A stretch of 21,854 bases of DNA from NCBI GenBank assembly GCA_029861825.1, contig JAOTYN010000012.1, forward strand, positions 1 to 21,854, in the 5' to 3' direction. The stretch is from Cyclobacteriaceae bacterium (GTDB taxonomy: Bacteria; Bacteroidota; Bacteroidia; Cytophagales; Cyclobacteriaceae). This document shows positions 1 to 6,977 of this stretch, piece by piece; position 1 is the first letter of the stretch, and every line of letters starts with the position of its first letter. Both the position numbers and the translations under genes were made by a program. The notes under the pieces are model-generated. The model was not told where the DNA came from and did no database searches. It saw only the letters and a program-made list of their open reading frames with translations.

Positions 1-1
1 T

Positions 2-625
2 GCTTTTCAGGACGACCTGGACAAATTAGGGGTAGAAGAACGAGTTCTGGGGATGACCTTTTCGGAATTTGGAAGACGCATTGGATCTAATAGCAGCTTT
101 GGAACGGATCATGGAGCGGCCGCACCACAGTTTCTGTTTGGCACCAATGTCAACCCCATAATCTTGGGGCAAAATCCGCAGATTCCCAGCCAAGTGGGTC
201 CTCAAGATAATATTCCCATGCAGTACGATTTCCGATCGCTTTATGCCAGTATCCTGGCCGATTGGTTTGAGGTGACTGGTGAAGATTTACAAAATGTCAT
301 GTTCGGAGAGTTTCAGCACTTGCCTATTATCGGTCGCATTACCGAAATTCCCGAGCCACCAGGTTCTTCGCTATCACTCTACAACTACCCTAACCCCTTT
401 GTAGGTAGGACTACTATTAGATTTGAAAGCAAAGGTGTCCCCTTGCGGCTTAGTATTTTCAATGGGCAAGGTGCTCAGATACAGGAAATCACCAATCAAA
501 CCTACAGTCCGGGAACGCACGAAATACCGTTTGATAGTGGGGAATTGGCCGCTGGTGTTTATTTCCTGCGATTACAGGACACTAAGCAAAGCCAAATGCG
601 CAAAATGGTCATTGCCGACAGATAA
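2..625 (+). CDS. DUF1501 family secreted protein with T9SS type A sorting domain, 3' part
   Basis: The gene runs in from the left edge. The reading frame is open from base 2, so the methionine at base 53 is internal. The first ~55 visible residues carry the conserved DUF1501 block (TFSEFGRRI, GTDHGAAAP), the C-terminal part of an alkaline-phosphatase-like fold found in exported proteins of unknown role. A spacer rich in Pro and Ser follows. The last ~85 residues are a typical T9SS sorting domain: YPNPF near its start, then RLSIFNGQG, GTHEIPFD, LAAGVYFLRL and a basic KMVI-type end. The protein is therefore predicted to cross the outer membrane by T9SS, with the tail removed or used for anchoring. 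In this family DUF1501 genes often sit beside DUF1800 genes, but the upstream neighbour is outside the window. Its stop codon directly abuts the stop of the converging DinB-like gene. Confidence 0.88.
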   Translation, partial: AFQDDLDKLGVEERVLGMTFSEFGRRIGSNSSFGTDHGAAAPQFLFGTNVNPIILGQNPQIPSQVGPQDNIPMQYDFRSLYASILADWFEVTGEDLQNVMFGEFQHLPIIGRITEIPEPPGSSLSLYNYPNPFVGRTTIRFESKGVPLRLSIFNGQGAQIQEITNQTYSPGTHEIPFDSGELAAGVYFLRLQDTKQSQMRKMVIADR

Positions 626-1300
626 TCAGGCCGGAGGGTAATTTGGATCTACTTTGACTTCATCAATTTGTTGGCTATGACGCTCCAAGTGACCTGACAT
701 GAACATTAGTATTTGGTAGCCATCCAAGTCACCTAAAGGCCCGAAAGGAACAAAGTGATGGCGGAGGGCGTGGTCCGTTTGTTGTGCATAACTCAAAGTC
801 TTCTCGCGTAATACTTTGAAATTCTTCAGAAAATCTTCGGGAGTAGCATACTTTCCAGTGGGTTCTAGATTAGGACGGGTTTTAATTCTTTGTTGCCGAG
901 AGGTGATCGCTTCCATCACCATATCGGTCTTTGGTCCTACCTCAGGAGCTTTATCAGGTGATGCCTCAGAGGCTACCAAGGTTTCGGTCAATAAACTGAA
1001 CAATTCAATCTCTGACTTTTCCAGATGTTCGCATATTTCAGCAATGGACCAAACGCTATCTACAGATTTGTACGACCATTGTGCGTCACTTAGATCGCGT
1101 ACACTGGACTCCAATTTATCCCATGTGGTGGCCATATATTGGGCAATTTCAGATTTTTCTTCCGGGGATAAAACCCCGTCCTTCTCTTGGTGTAAAGTGT
1201 TAATTTCCGCTTTCCTTACGGTGTTCAAAGATTCTTTTTGTTGAGCGCATAGTACTACTGTGAATGCCACAAACAATGAGGTAATAACTATTAATTTCAT
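626..1300 (-). CDS. Exported DinB-like (DinB_2/DUF664-type) protein
   Basis: A 224-aa protein with an N-terminal signal sequence (about residues 1-19, cleavage likely after LCA). The rest fits the DinB four-helix-bundle superfamily: SDAQWSYKS..SVWSIAEICEHLEKSE early and GHLERHSQQIDE near the end. The likely metal-binding triad is His92, His204 and His208. Most family members are cytoplasmic thiol-dependent metalloenzymes or proteins of unknown role. A signal peptide on one is less common and implies a periplasmic location. It is the last gene of the minus-strand run and starts 10 bp after the TfoX-domain gene. Its stop codon directly touches that of the converging DUF1501 gene, so no independent terminator fits between them. 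The family call is firm; the biochemical function is unknown. Confidence 0.82.
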   Translation of the reverse strand: MKLIVITSLFVAFTVVLCAQQKESLNTVRKAEINTLHQEKDGVLSPEEKSEIAQYMATTWDKLESSVRDLSDAQWSYKSVDSVWSIAEICEHLEKSEIELFSLLTETLVASEASPDKAPEVGPKTDMVMEAITSRQQRIKTRPNLEPTGKYATPEDFLKNFKVLREKTLSYAQQTDHALRHHFVPFGPLGDLDGYQILMFMSGHLERHSQQIDEVKVDPNYPPA

Positions 1301-1310
1301 AGTGGTCGAT

Positions 1311-1634
1311 TTAAGTGTTCAGTGCAATGTTGATAGATTTACGAGCCCAGCCGGTAACTTCCTTTTTGCTTTCAACTACATCCAGGGGCACCTCATAGTA
1401 AGGCATGGATCCCTTTTTGTTCATATTATGTGAAAATGGGGCCATCCCCAGCTCTAAATAATCCTCACGATTACTATCATCAACTTTAAGCAAAAAAGTA
1501 CTCTTGCTGTTGAGCATGCCAAACATTTTTCCCTCCTGGAAAAAGCCCACTCCTCCAAACATTCTTTTGGGCGTTACAGATTCAAGAAGACTTAACTGAT
1601 CCAATATGGTAATTTGAGATTCTATAATGGGCAT
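1311..1634 (-). CDS. TfoX/Sxy N-terminal domain protein
   Basis: A 107-aa single-domain protein of the TfoX_N family: KRMFGGVGFFQEGKMFGML near residue 22, an FLLKVDD strand, then MPYYEVPLD and a closing helix (GWARKSINIAL). TfoX (Sxy) of gamma-proteobacteria regulates competence. Stand-alone N-terminal-domain proteins are widespread and mostly uncharacterised, so a competence role should not be assumed. The gene begins 4 bp after the stop of another small protein with the same apparent fold, which implies co-transcription. The start codon lies directly after that stop and matches the usual start of the domain. Confidence 0.85.
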   Translation of the reverse strand: MPIIESQITILDQLSLLESVTPKRMFGGVGFFQEGKMFGMLNSKSTFLLKVDDSNREDYLELGMAPFSHNMNKKGSMPYYEVPLDVVESKKEVTGWARKSINIALNT

Positions 1635-1638
1635 GGTA

Positions 1639-1959
1639 TTATCTTTTTGTTAAGCTCACTAAATTCGTATAAGCCTCCTCGGCAAGGGACTTCCAATGAT
1701 ACTGGTAATCTGCCGGTACTACCACCCAACCTTTCATGGGGGGCCTGTTCTTAAAGGGACTGAGATAGTCAGCACCAGGAAACTTCTCTATATAAAAAGG
1801 GGCATGCTCGTCCAGCTTGAACACCATGCTCTGTCGGTGATAAAAGGCAAAAACCTTATTTTCCAAGGCCAAAGCCGGGGAGCGCATCATATTTCCCAGA
1901 TGCACTTGAGGACATTCCTTGGTAATTTCCATAAGAATACCGTTGAATACCTCTTCCAT
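1639..1959 (-). CDS. Small TfoX_N-like protein (divergent paralogue of its neighbour)
   Basis: A 106-aa protein. Its core follows the same order as the adjacent TfoX-domain protein: MMRSPALALENKVFAFYHRQ matches the MFGG..GKMFGM block, MVFKLDE matches FLLKVDD, and MKGWVVVPADY followed by a helix matches MPYYEVPLD plus GWARKSI. The characteristic MFGG is replaced by MMRS. I read it as a divergent TfoX_N or YjbR-like fold protein; no function is proposed. Its ATG overlaps the TAA stop of the upstream DUF2461 gene by one base (TAATG), a sign of translational coupling. Only the fold similarity is supported, by eye. Confidence 0.7.
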   Translation of the reverse strand: MEEVFNGILMEITKECPQVHLGNMMRSPALALENKVFAFYHRQSMVFKLDEHAPFYIEKFPGADYLSPFKNRPPMKGWVVVPADYQYHWKSLAEEAYTNLVSLTKR

Positions 1960-2624
1960 TATTTCATTGCCTCTGTCAGAAAGTCCTTGACGTTCTGAGC
2001 GGCATCCCAGTAGTCCATCAATATATCCGGAAGGTTTTCTTGCACGATCAGCTTAGGGCTTAATTCTGCCATATAGTAAAATTGCTTATTGGCAATCAAG
2101 GGCTCCTTAGAAGCTGCTTCCTGAAATTCAGGGGGAATACGCTTATGTTTTTCGCCTTGGATTTCACCGTATTTTTCCACGAACTGCTTTTGACTGATGA
2201 GTTTCTTGAATTTCGGCAGATCATCTTTAATAGCACTGCGTATTTTGTGCAATTGATGTTTGTCAATACCGTGAGCACCGCCAAATATTCCGATCATTTT
2301 AGGGCTGAACCTTATAAAATAACCAGGTACTGATTTGTCCTTTCTACCGGATGACGAGATGATAGCCCCATAATGGACATTATATGGAGTTTTATCAGGT
2401 GAAAATCTGATATCCCGGTTTATTCGCATAACAGCATCTTTGGCGGTAATCTGTACGCTAGGATCCCGCTCATTAATGCGGGTGATCATTTCATCCACGA
2501 AGGTATAAAACGGATCCTTGACACTTGACTGGTAACGCTTGCGATTCTTATCAAACCATTCTTTATGGTTATTTTTCTCCAGGTCCTTGAAGAATTTGAC
2601 AAAATCATTGTTGAAGTAGGTCAT
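1959..2624 (-). CDS. DUF2461 domain-containing protein
   Basis: A 221-aa protein matching DUF2461 (TIGR02453) over its full length. Recognisable blocks are FLKDLEKNNHKEWFDKNR at the start, MRINRDIRFSPDKTPYN near residue 65, then GYFIRFSP, FGGAHGID and a C-terminal helical part with IPPEFQ. The family is about 220 aa and cytosolic, with no assigned reaction. The stop overlaps the start of the next minus-strand gene as TAATG. The upstream side is separated from the VOC gene by a 52-bp gap containing a hairpin. Family assignment is secure; function is unknown. Confidence 0.9.
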   Translation of the reverse strand: MTYFNNDFVKFFKDLEKNNHKEWFDKNRKRYQSSVKDPFYTFVDEMITRINERDPSVQITAKDAVMRINRDIRFSPDKTPYNVHYGAIISSSGRKDKSVPGYFIRFSPKMIGIFGGAHGIDKHQLHKIRSAIKDDLPKFKKLISQKQFVEKYGEIQGEKHKRIPPEFQEAASKEPLIANKQFYYMAELSPKLIVQENLPDILMDYWDAAQNVKDFLTEAMK

Positions 2625-2639
2625 AGGTTAGCAAATTAT

Positions 2640-2668
2640 GGTTGGAGTATCCCAAGTATACCCCAACC
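2640..2668 (-). terminator. Hairpin between VOC and DUF2461 genes
   Basis: An 11-bp stem with one A:C mismatch (arms 2640-2650 and 2658-2668, GGTTGG.GTAT type) encloses a 7-nt loop. It lies 8 bp past the stop of the minus-strand VOC gene. No T-run follows on the minus strand, so it is either a weak or Rho-assisted terminator or an mRNA-processing hairpin that sets different levels for the VOC gene and the genes after it. Confidence 0.45.
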
Positions 2669-2676
2669 AGTTAAGT

Positions 2677-3045
2677 TTATGCAGGAGAGTGAAGAGCCAG
2701 TTTGTTGCCTTCGGTATCCCTGATAATGGCAAAATAGCCAATTTCGTCAGAAATCTTAGTCTTGGGAACGATGACAGAGCCTCCAGCGGATTCAACCCTC
2801 GCTAGGGGTTCGGCCAAATCACCTCCTCCATTGAGATATACCAGAGGTCCATGGTCAGAAGGCTCGTAACCTTCTCCTTCTACCAGAGCACCTCCAACAC
2901 CTTCTTGCCCATGAGGTAAGAAGCCCATACGAGTTCCCATGATTTCCTCTCTATGAATGTCACTACTCAAAACAGAACCGTAAAATTTGCAGGCACGGTC
3001 GAGATTTTTTGCTGGGATCTCAAACCAGTTAATTGCATTTGCCAT
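2677..3045 (-). CDS. VOC (glyoxalase/bleomycin-resistance fold) family protein
   Basis: A 122-aa protein of the vicinal oxygen chelate superfamily. INWFEIPAKNLDRACKFYGSVL is the first beta-alpha-beta module and LARVESAGGSVIVPKTKI..GYFAIIRDTEGNKLALHSP is the second. Members bind a divalent metal and act on varied small molecules or give antibiotic resistance. The subfamily that starts with NWFEIP lacks the first glyoxalase-I histidine and has no agreed substrate. The gene is first in the minus-strand run and is divergent from the 485-aa gene, with a 162-bp AT-rich region between them. Confidence 0.9.
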   Translation of the reverse strand: MANAINWFEIPAKNLDRACKFYGSVLSSDIHREEIMGTRMGFLPHGQEGVGGALVEGEGYEPSDHGPLVYLNGGGDLAEPLARVESAGGSVIVPKTKISDEIGYFAIIRDTEGNKLALHSPA

Positions 3046-3207
3046 GATTAAAATTGTTAAATGTGATATTTCATTCGGTATTCAATATTACGGCCTCCTA
3101 GTCGAAAGTTTTCATGAATTATTATAAAAACGTAGCATTCTATATAGACTTAATCGGGCTATATTGTATATTAATGGACTATTTTATAATATATATTGTA
3201 AATTTCT

Positions 3208-4665
3208 ATGAAGGTTTCGGATTCTTTATTTTCCTTGATCAAATCACTCAGCAAATCCGAAAAGCGCTATTTCAGATTGCAGGCACAGCATACTGGATTC
3301 GATCAGAATTACTGGTTATTGTTTGAAACCATGGATAAAATGGTCCACTTTGACGAAGCCCTGATCCGCAAGAAATTTCAGCATTACAGGTTTAGTCGTC
3401 AAATGCATGTGACAAAAAACTATCTGCGGAAATTGATCTTAAAGAGCCTTAGAAATTTCTATAGTGAGGACTCCTCCGAAATAAAGCTCCATGGATACTT
3501 GCAAGACATTGAGATCTTGTTCAAAAAAGACTTATATGAGTTGTGTTTAAAGTCGATCCGCAGTGCGGAAAAACTCGCTCGCAAATTTGACAACCAATTG
3601 GCTTTGCTGGAAATATTGGGATGGAAGCGTCGCGTACAGTTGTTGAGGAAAGGAGCCACCCAAAGTCGAAGGGAAACCAATGATATGATTGAGCAAGAGC
3701 GCCAGGCTCTGCAGCATCTGGAGAATCTTTGTGAATACTGGTCGCTCACCATTAACTTGGCCAATCGTTTTGGGGACAAAGATTTTCATGAGATTTTGGA
3801 AAATCCGTATTTGGCCGATGAGCGTCATGCTTCTAATTACCGTTCACGCATCCTGTTTTACCACCTGTTATATACTACTCATACCATCCTGGATGAAACG
3901 GACAAGTCAGAACAGTCTCTGGATCACTTGATCCAATTCCTGGAATCGGAGATTGATCAGCTGAAAGAAGATCCCGGTGCTTACATCACCGCCATCAACA
4001 ACAAAATCGGTCTTTATCTCAATCAAAAGAGGCTTAGTGAAATTCCCCCTTTGCTACAATTGATACGGGATATTCCTGAGAAATACTCCTTAAAGGATAA
4101 AGGCAGGACCACCATGAAACTGTGGTTAAGATCATATAATGTGGAATTGGAAACTTATCGAGACAGCCGCCACTATCAACAAGGGGTCGCTTTAATCCCC
4201 AAAGTGCGTAAATTTTTGGATCAATACCACGATCATATTCCCCTGGAGTATCACGTGCTGTTCCGTTACCAGTTTGCCTATCTTTATTTTATGGAGGGTT
4301 CGTTTTCGGCCGCTCTGGCGGACATAAACCCCATCCTGGTTCAACGCTATTCGGGAATCCGGGACGACATTATGGGCTACGCCCATTTTCTCAACCTAAT
4401 AATCCATTATGAACTAGGCAATATTACGGTTTTGAGATACGCTGTGGAGTCCACCCGCTGGTTCTTGAAAAAGAGAGGAAAACTCCTGGAGTTTGAAAAA
4501 GTACTATTGGGGTTTTTTTCAAAGTTAAGCACCAAACCCAACAGCTACCACAAATCTCTGTTTAAGACTCTTAAGCAGAAACTGTTCGGTGAGCCCCTAT
4601 TGATAAACGATTCACAGCTTGATTACCTGAACTTCAGGCATTGGATTGCCGAAAAATTGAATTAG
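3208..4665 (+). CDS. Conserved Bacteroidota all-helical (TPR-like) protein of unknown function
   Basis: A 485-aa protein with no signal peptide and no membrane segment. It begins with a motif I recognise from uncharacterised proteins of this phylum (LIKSLSKSEKRYF, residues ~8-20). Next comes a region rich in aromatic and basic residues that may bind nucleic acid (KKFQHYRFSRQMHVTKNYLRKLILKSLRNFY). The rest is a long series of amphipathic helices of TPR or SEL-like spacing. Function unknown. The ATG at 3208 follows a very AT-rich leader holding two copies of TATATTGTA 32 bp apart. Its last codons and stop lie inside the first copy of a direct repeat that recurs after the S41 peptidase gene. Confidence 0.8.
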   Translation: MKVSDSLFSLIKSLSKSEKRYFRLQAQHTGFDQNYWLLFETMDKMVHFDEALIRKKFQHYRFSRQMHVTKNYLRKLILKSLRNFYSEDSSEIKLHGYLQDIEILFKKDLYELCLKSIRSAEKLARKFDNQLALLEILGWKRRVQLLRKGATQSRRETNDMIEQERQALQHLENLCEYWSLTINLANRFGDKDFHEILENPYLADERHASNYRSRILFYHLLYTTHTILDETDKSEQSLDHLIQFLESEIDQLKEDPGAYITAINNKIGLYLNQKRLSEIPPLLQLIRDIPEKYSLKDKGRTTMKLWLRSYNVELETYRDSRHYQQGVALIPKVRKFLDQYHDHIPLEYHVLFRYQFAYLYFMEGSFSAALADINPILVQRYSGIRDDIMGYAHFLNLIIHYELGNITVLRYAVESTRWFLKKRGKLLEFEKVLLGFFSKLSTKPNSYHKSLFKTLKQKLFGEPLLINDSQLDYLNFRHWIAEKLN

Positions 4666-4765
4666 TGCCGCTTAACATCATTTGAGCATTTGAGGTGAAT
4701 GCTTATCTTGAAAAACCATTACAGGAGGAGTGGTCCTCAGCCCAATCATCAGACTCATAAAAAAG
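4656..4765 (+). repeat. Direct repeat, copy A (110 bp)
   Basis: Aligned by eye with 6781-6924. In the 110 aligned positions 104 are identical; copy A lacks stretches of 26, 7 and 1 nt present in copy B. It begins inside the 3' end of the 485-aa gene, containing that gene's last codons and TAG stop, and ends about 155 bp before the barrel-protein gene. It keeps only the first of the four TTAAC words of copy B (4672-4676); the 26-nt gap removes the other three. Confidence 0.85.
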
Positions 4766-4882
4766 GGCATGTGTGAAGTAATGGAACGATTGATCGATTG
4801 AAGCACATTGGAGTAATTCATAACATTTCAGGGGTTATATGGATGAAGAAGGATCTCTGCATTTAGATTTTTGTTCATTGAG

Positions 4883-4894
4883 TCAACCGGTTGA
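4883..4894. promoter_or_regulatory. 12-bp perfect palindrome upstream of the barrel-protein gene
   Basis: TCAACCGGTTGA is a perfect 12-bp palindrome ending 26 bp before the ATG at 4921, where a dimeric regulator could overlap a promoter. No convincing TAnnTTTG box was found beside it (TATACTTA at 4909 is the nearest), so the role is inferred from position and symmetry only. Confidence 0.3.
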
Positions 4895-4920
4895 ATGAGA
4901 TGTTAATCTATACTTAAAAA

Positions 4921-5772
4921 ATGCTTCATATTATGAGGAACATTTTGCTTATCATCTTTTGCTTCTGGATCGGTCCGTATTTGACACAAGCGCAGGACGT
5001 CCCAGCAGCCAAATCCAATCATCCCTACCTGGGACTCACACTGGGCCTGGCATCCATCAAAGTAAAAGATGATCTGGTCATGCCTGTTAGATACAGGGGC
5101 ACTAATTTCAATTTCAAGCTCAACTATATCAAATCGAAACCCCTGTCCATACAGGAGGTCTATATCAATGGGGTGATTGGTGGGGTCAAAACCAAACAGG
5201 CCAATGTAGACAATTTTGGATCCAGGTTTATCGAGCCTCGAGCTCAATTGTACTGGGCGGATATTGGGTATAATTACCTGCATGAGTTTTCAGTGATAAA
5301 CTCGGAGCAATATCGTTTCTTCATGGGGGGAAATGCCTACATTTTTGGAAATGTGCGTTATAACGAACGATGGGACAATAGTGTCATCAACTATGAAGGT
5401 GCATTGGTACCACTTTCTTGGACAGGTCGTGTTGAACGAAGTATAATTACTAAAAAGAAGGAGAAGCTACTTACTTTCTCTTACTCGCTTAACTTTCCCA
5501 TACTGGCATTTGTTATCAGACCTGAGTTTTCTGGTGTGCCCGACTTTCTGGACCATGAGGCCTCATTTTTAAGCGATATGTTCCAACGTGGAAGTTGGGA
5601 AAGCTTTTGGGGATTTCCCAGGATCAAATCAACCCTGGACCTGACTATGCAATTGTCGGCTAACAATTTGATGAAGTTTACTTATACCTGGGATTACTAC
5701 AGTTACCAGGACCCTGTCAGAACACAATCAGCAGGTCATTTCTTCACATTCACGCTTTTAACCCACTTATAA
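4921..5772 (+). CDS. Predicted outer-membrane beta-barrel protein
   Basis: A 283-aa protein with a signal peptide (residues 1 to ~24, cleavage near TQA|QD). The start may be Met1, or Met5 at 4933; both give a usable signal sequence. The mature part shows alternating hydrophobic and polar beta-strand patterns with many aromatic residues at strand ends (YWADIGYNYL, YRFFMGGNAYIFGNV, FTYTWDYYSYQ) and finishes with a strand FFTFTLLTHL. That is the composition of a small outer-membrane barrel. I do not recognise a named family. It overlaps the S41 peptidase gene as TAATG, so the two are almost certainly co-translated, and both lie between the two direct-repeat copies. Its ligand or partner is unknown. 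Confidence 0.7.
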   Translation: MLHIMRNILLIIFCFWIGPYLTQAQDVPAAKSNHPYLGLTLGLASIKVKDDLVMPVRYRGTNFNFKLNYIKSKPLSIQEVYINGVIGGVKTKQANVDNFGSRFIEPRAQLYWADIGYNYLHEFSVINSEQYRFFMGGNAYIFGNVRYNERWDNSVINYEGALVPLSWTGRVERSIITKKKEKLLTFSYSLNFPILAFVIRPEFSGVPDFLDHEASFLSDMFQRGSWESFWGFPRIKSTLDLTMQLSANNLMKFTYTWDYYSYQDPVRTQSAGHFFTFTLLTHL

Positions 5773-6785
5773 TGAGAGTTCTATTCATAATATTTGCCAC
5801 AGCACTCATATTAATTGGCCCAGGGTGTGAAGAGGTTTTTTTCGAGAAAGATGCAGCAAATGATCCTGAGAACAGCTTTGATTTTCTATGGACTACATTG
5901 AGTGAGCGATATTCCCTTTTTGAATTCAAGCAGATCAACTGGGACTCGGTGTATGCTGTTTATAGGCCGAGGGTCAATGCCGGCACCAGTGACGCTCAAC
6001 TTTTTGAAGTCATGGCAGAGATGCTCAATACTCTCAAGGATGGGCATGTCAATTTAAGATCACAATTTGATATATCAAGGTATTTTCCATACCTCGAAGT
6101 AGCACCAAATTTTTCATTTGATCTTGTGGAGAGAAATTATCTGGGAGCTGATTATAGGTTTACAGGATTCCTGCTCAACCAGGTATTTGATTCCGTGGGT
6201 TATATCTACTATGGCAGCTTCCAAAGTTCTGTAAAAGACTGGGAATTAGATACTGTAATCAACCGATTTAACCATGAAAGGGTCAAGGGTGTGATCATTG
6301 ACATCAGGGACAATGAAGGCGGTAATCCTGAGAATGGGTTAAAGTTAGCGGCAAGACTTATCGACCAGCGAACCCACATTTATACCAGTCAGAAAAAATT
6401 TGGCCCGGGTCCAGCCGATTTTGCCCCCGCGGAAAATATTTTCTTGGATCCCAATACAGACTCACCACATTTTCCCGGACAGGTTATAGTACTTACGAAT
6501 CGAAAAGTGTACAGTGCCGGAAGCTATTTCTCTGCTTCAATCAAGGCAATTCCGGATGTGATGATTGTGGGTGACACAACTGGTGGGGGCAGTGGGGTTC
6601 CTGCTGGGTTTGATCTTCCCAATGGCTGGTATTGCAATTACTCATCTACCATAGGAACTCTTACCGATGGATTCAATTTTGAGGCTGGAGTACCGCCTGA
6701 CGTTTATCTCCAACTCGATACGGTGGACATATTGAACGGGGTTGACACCTATATTGAGTATGCCAAAACTGAGATCCTGAATTGA
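5772..6785 (+). CDS. S41 family peptidase, predicted lipoprotein
   Basis: A 337-aa protein with a short hydrophobic leader ending at Cys19 (IGPGC), a weak but plausible lipobox. An S41 N-terminal helical region follows (FEVMAEMLNTLKDGHVNL, residues ~76-93). The tail-specific protease core has GVIIDIRDNEGGN (~174-186) and VYSAGSYFSASI, in which Ser248 is the likely nucleophile, then a GDTTGGGSG loop. There is no obvious PDZ domain between the two parts, as in the short S41 subfamily. It probably cuts exported or envelope proteins, perhaps handling or regulating the barrel protein encoded just upstream; that link is inference. Its last codon and TGA stop are supplied by the first bases of repeat copy B. 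Confidence 0.85.
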   Translation: MRVLFIIFATALILIGPGCEEVFFEKDAANDPENSFDFLWTTLSERYSLFEFKQINWDSVYAVYRPRVNAGTSDAQLFEVMAEMLNTLKDGHVNLRSQFDISRYFPYLEVAPNFSFDLVERNYLGADYRFTGFLLNQVFDSVGYIYYGSFQSSVKDWELDTVINRFNHERVKGVIIDIRDNEGGNPENGLKLAARLIDQRTHIYTSQKKFGPGPADFAPAENIFLDPNTDSPHFPGQVIVLTNRKVYSAGSYFSASIKAIPDVMIVGDTTGGGSGVPAGFDLPNGWYCNYSSTIGTLTDGFNFEAGVPPDVYLQLDTVDILNGVDTYIEYAKTEILN

Positions 6786-6924
6786 ATTAGTGCCACTTAA
6801 CATCATTTAACAGTCCTTAACCAATCTTAACTCAGAGCTTTTGAGGTGAATACTTATCTTGAAAAACCATTACGGGAGGGGTGGTCCGATGACATCAGCC
6901 CATTCATCAGACTCATGAAAAAAG
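6781..6924 (+). repeat. Direct repeat, copy B (144 bp)
   Basis: Second copy of the repeat at 4656-4765. It starts within the stop codon region of the S41 gene and is the longer version, with an extra 26-nt stretch carrying three additional TTAAC words and an extra 7-nt stretch. The 2015 bp between the copies hold exactly the barrel and S41 genes plus their leader. Confidence 0.85.
6797..6831. promoter_or_regulatory. Four TTAAC words phased at 10 bp: likely response-regulator site
   Basis: TTAAC occurs at 6797, 6807, 6817 and 6827, each followed by 5 bp. Tandem direct pentamers at one-helical-turn spacing are the usual binding pattern of OmpR/PhoB-family response regulators, whose half-sites lie 10-11 bp apart. 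About 20 bp downstream is the sequence CTTATCTTG, a poor -7 box. The array is in repeat copy B, about 220 bp before the DUF2911 gene. The regulator identity (a Pho-box reading is tempting) is inference. Confidence 0.5.
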
Positions 6925-6966
6925 CTCATAATACCTTTTCATATTACCTCTTGTAATGGGTTTTTT
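6918..6966 (+). terminator. Weak intrinsic-terminator-like hairpin
   Basis: An A-run (6918-6923) and a T-run (6961-6966) flank an imperfect stem whose best core is ATTAC (6943-6947) pairing with GTAAT (6953-6957) over a CTCTT loop. It would end transcripts from the S41 gene before the DUF2911 leader. The stem is short and AT-rich, so this is tentative. Confidence 0.3.
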
Positions 6967-6977
6967 GTATTAATGTC

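Noticed and set aside
423..641. 72-codon plus-strand frame inside the DUF1501-T9SS gene
   Set aside because: It overlaps a clearly conserved sorting domain in another frame and its composition is not protein-like.
816..1244. 142-codon frame opposite the DinB-like gene
   Set aside because: Antisense shadow of a gene with recognisable domain and signal peptide.
1311..1959. Competence locus call based on TfoX-domain proteins plus comF
   Set aside because: Stand-alone TfoX_N proteins are widespread without a competence role, and comF lies 14 kb away with no other com gene in view.
3114..3326. 70-codon frame ahead of the 485-aa gene
   Set aside because: Overlaps the conserved N-terminus of the 485-aa protein; mostly AT-rich leader translated by chance.
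4656..6924. Repeat-flanked pair as an insertion sequence or composite transposon
   Set aside because: No transposase, no terminal inverted repeats and no short target-site duplication; the flanks are direct repeats with unequal length.
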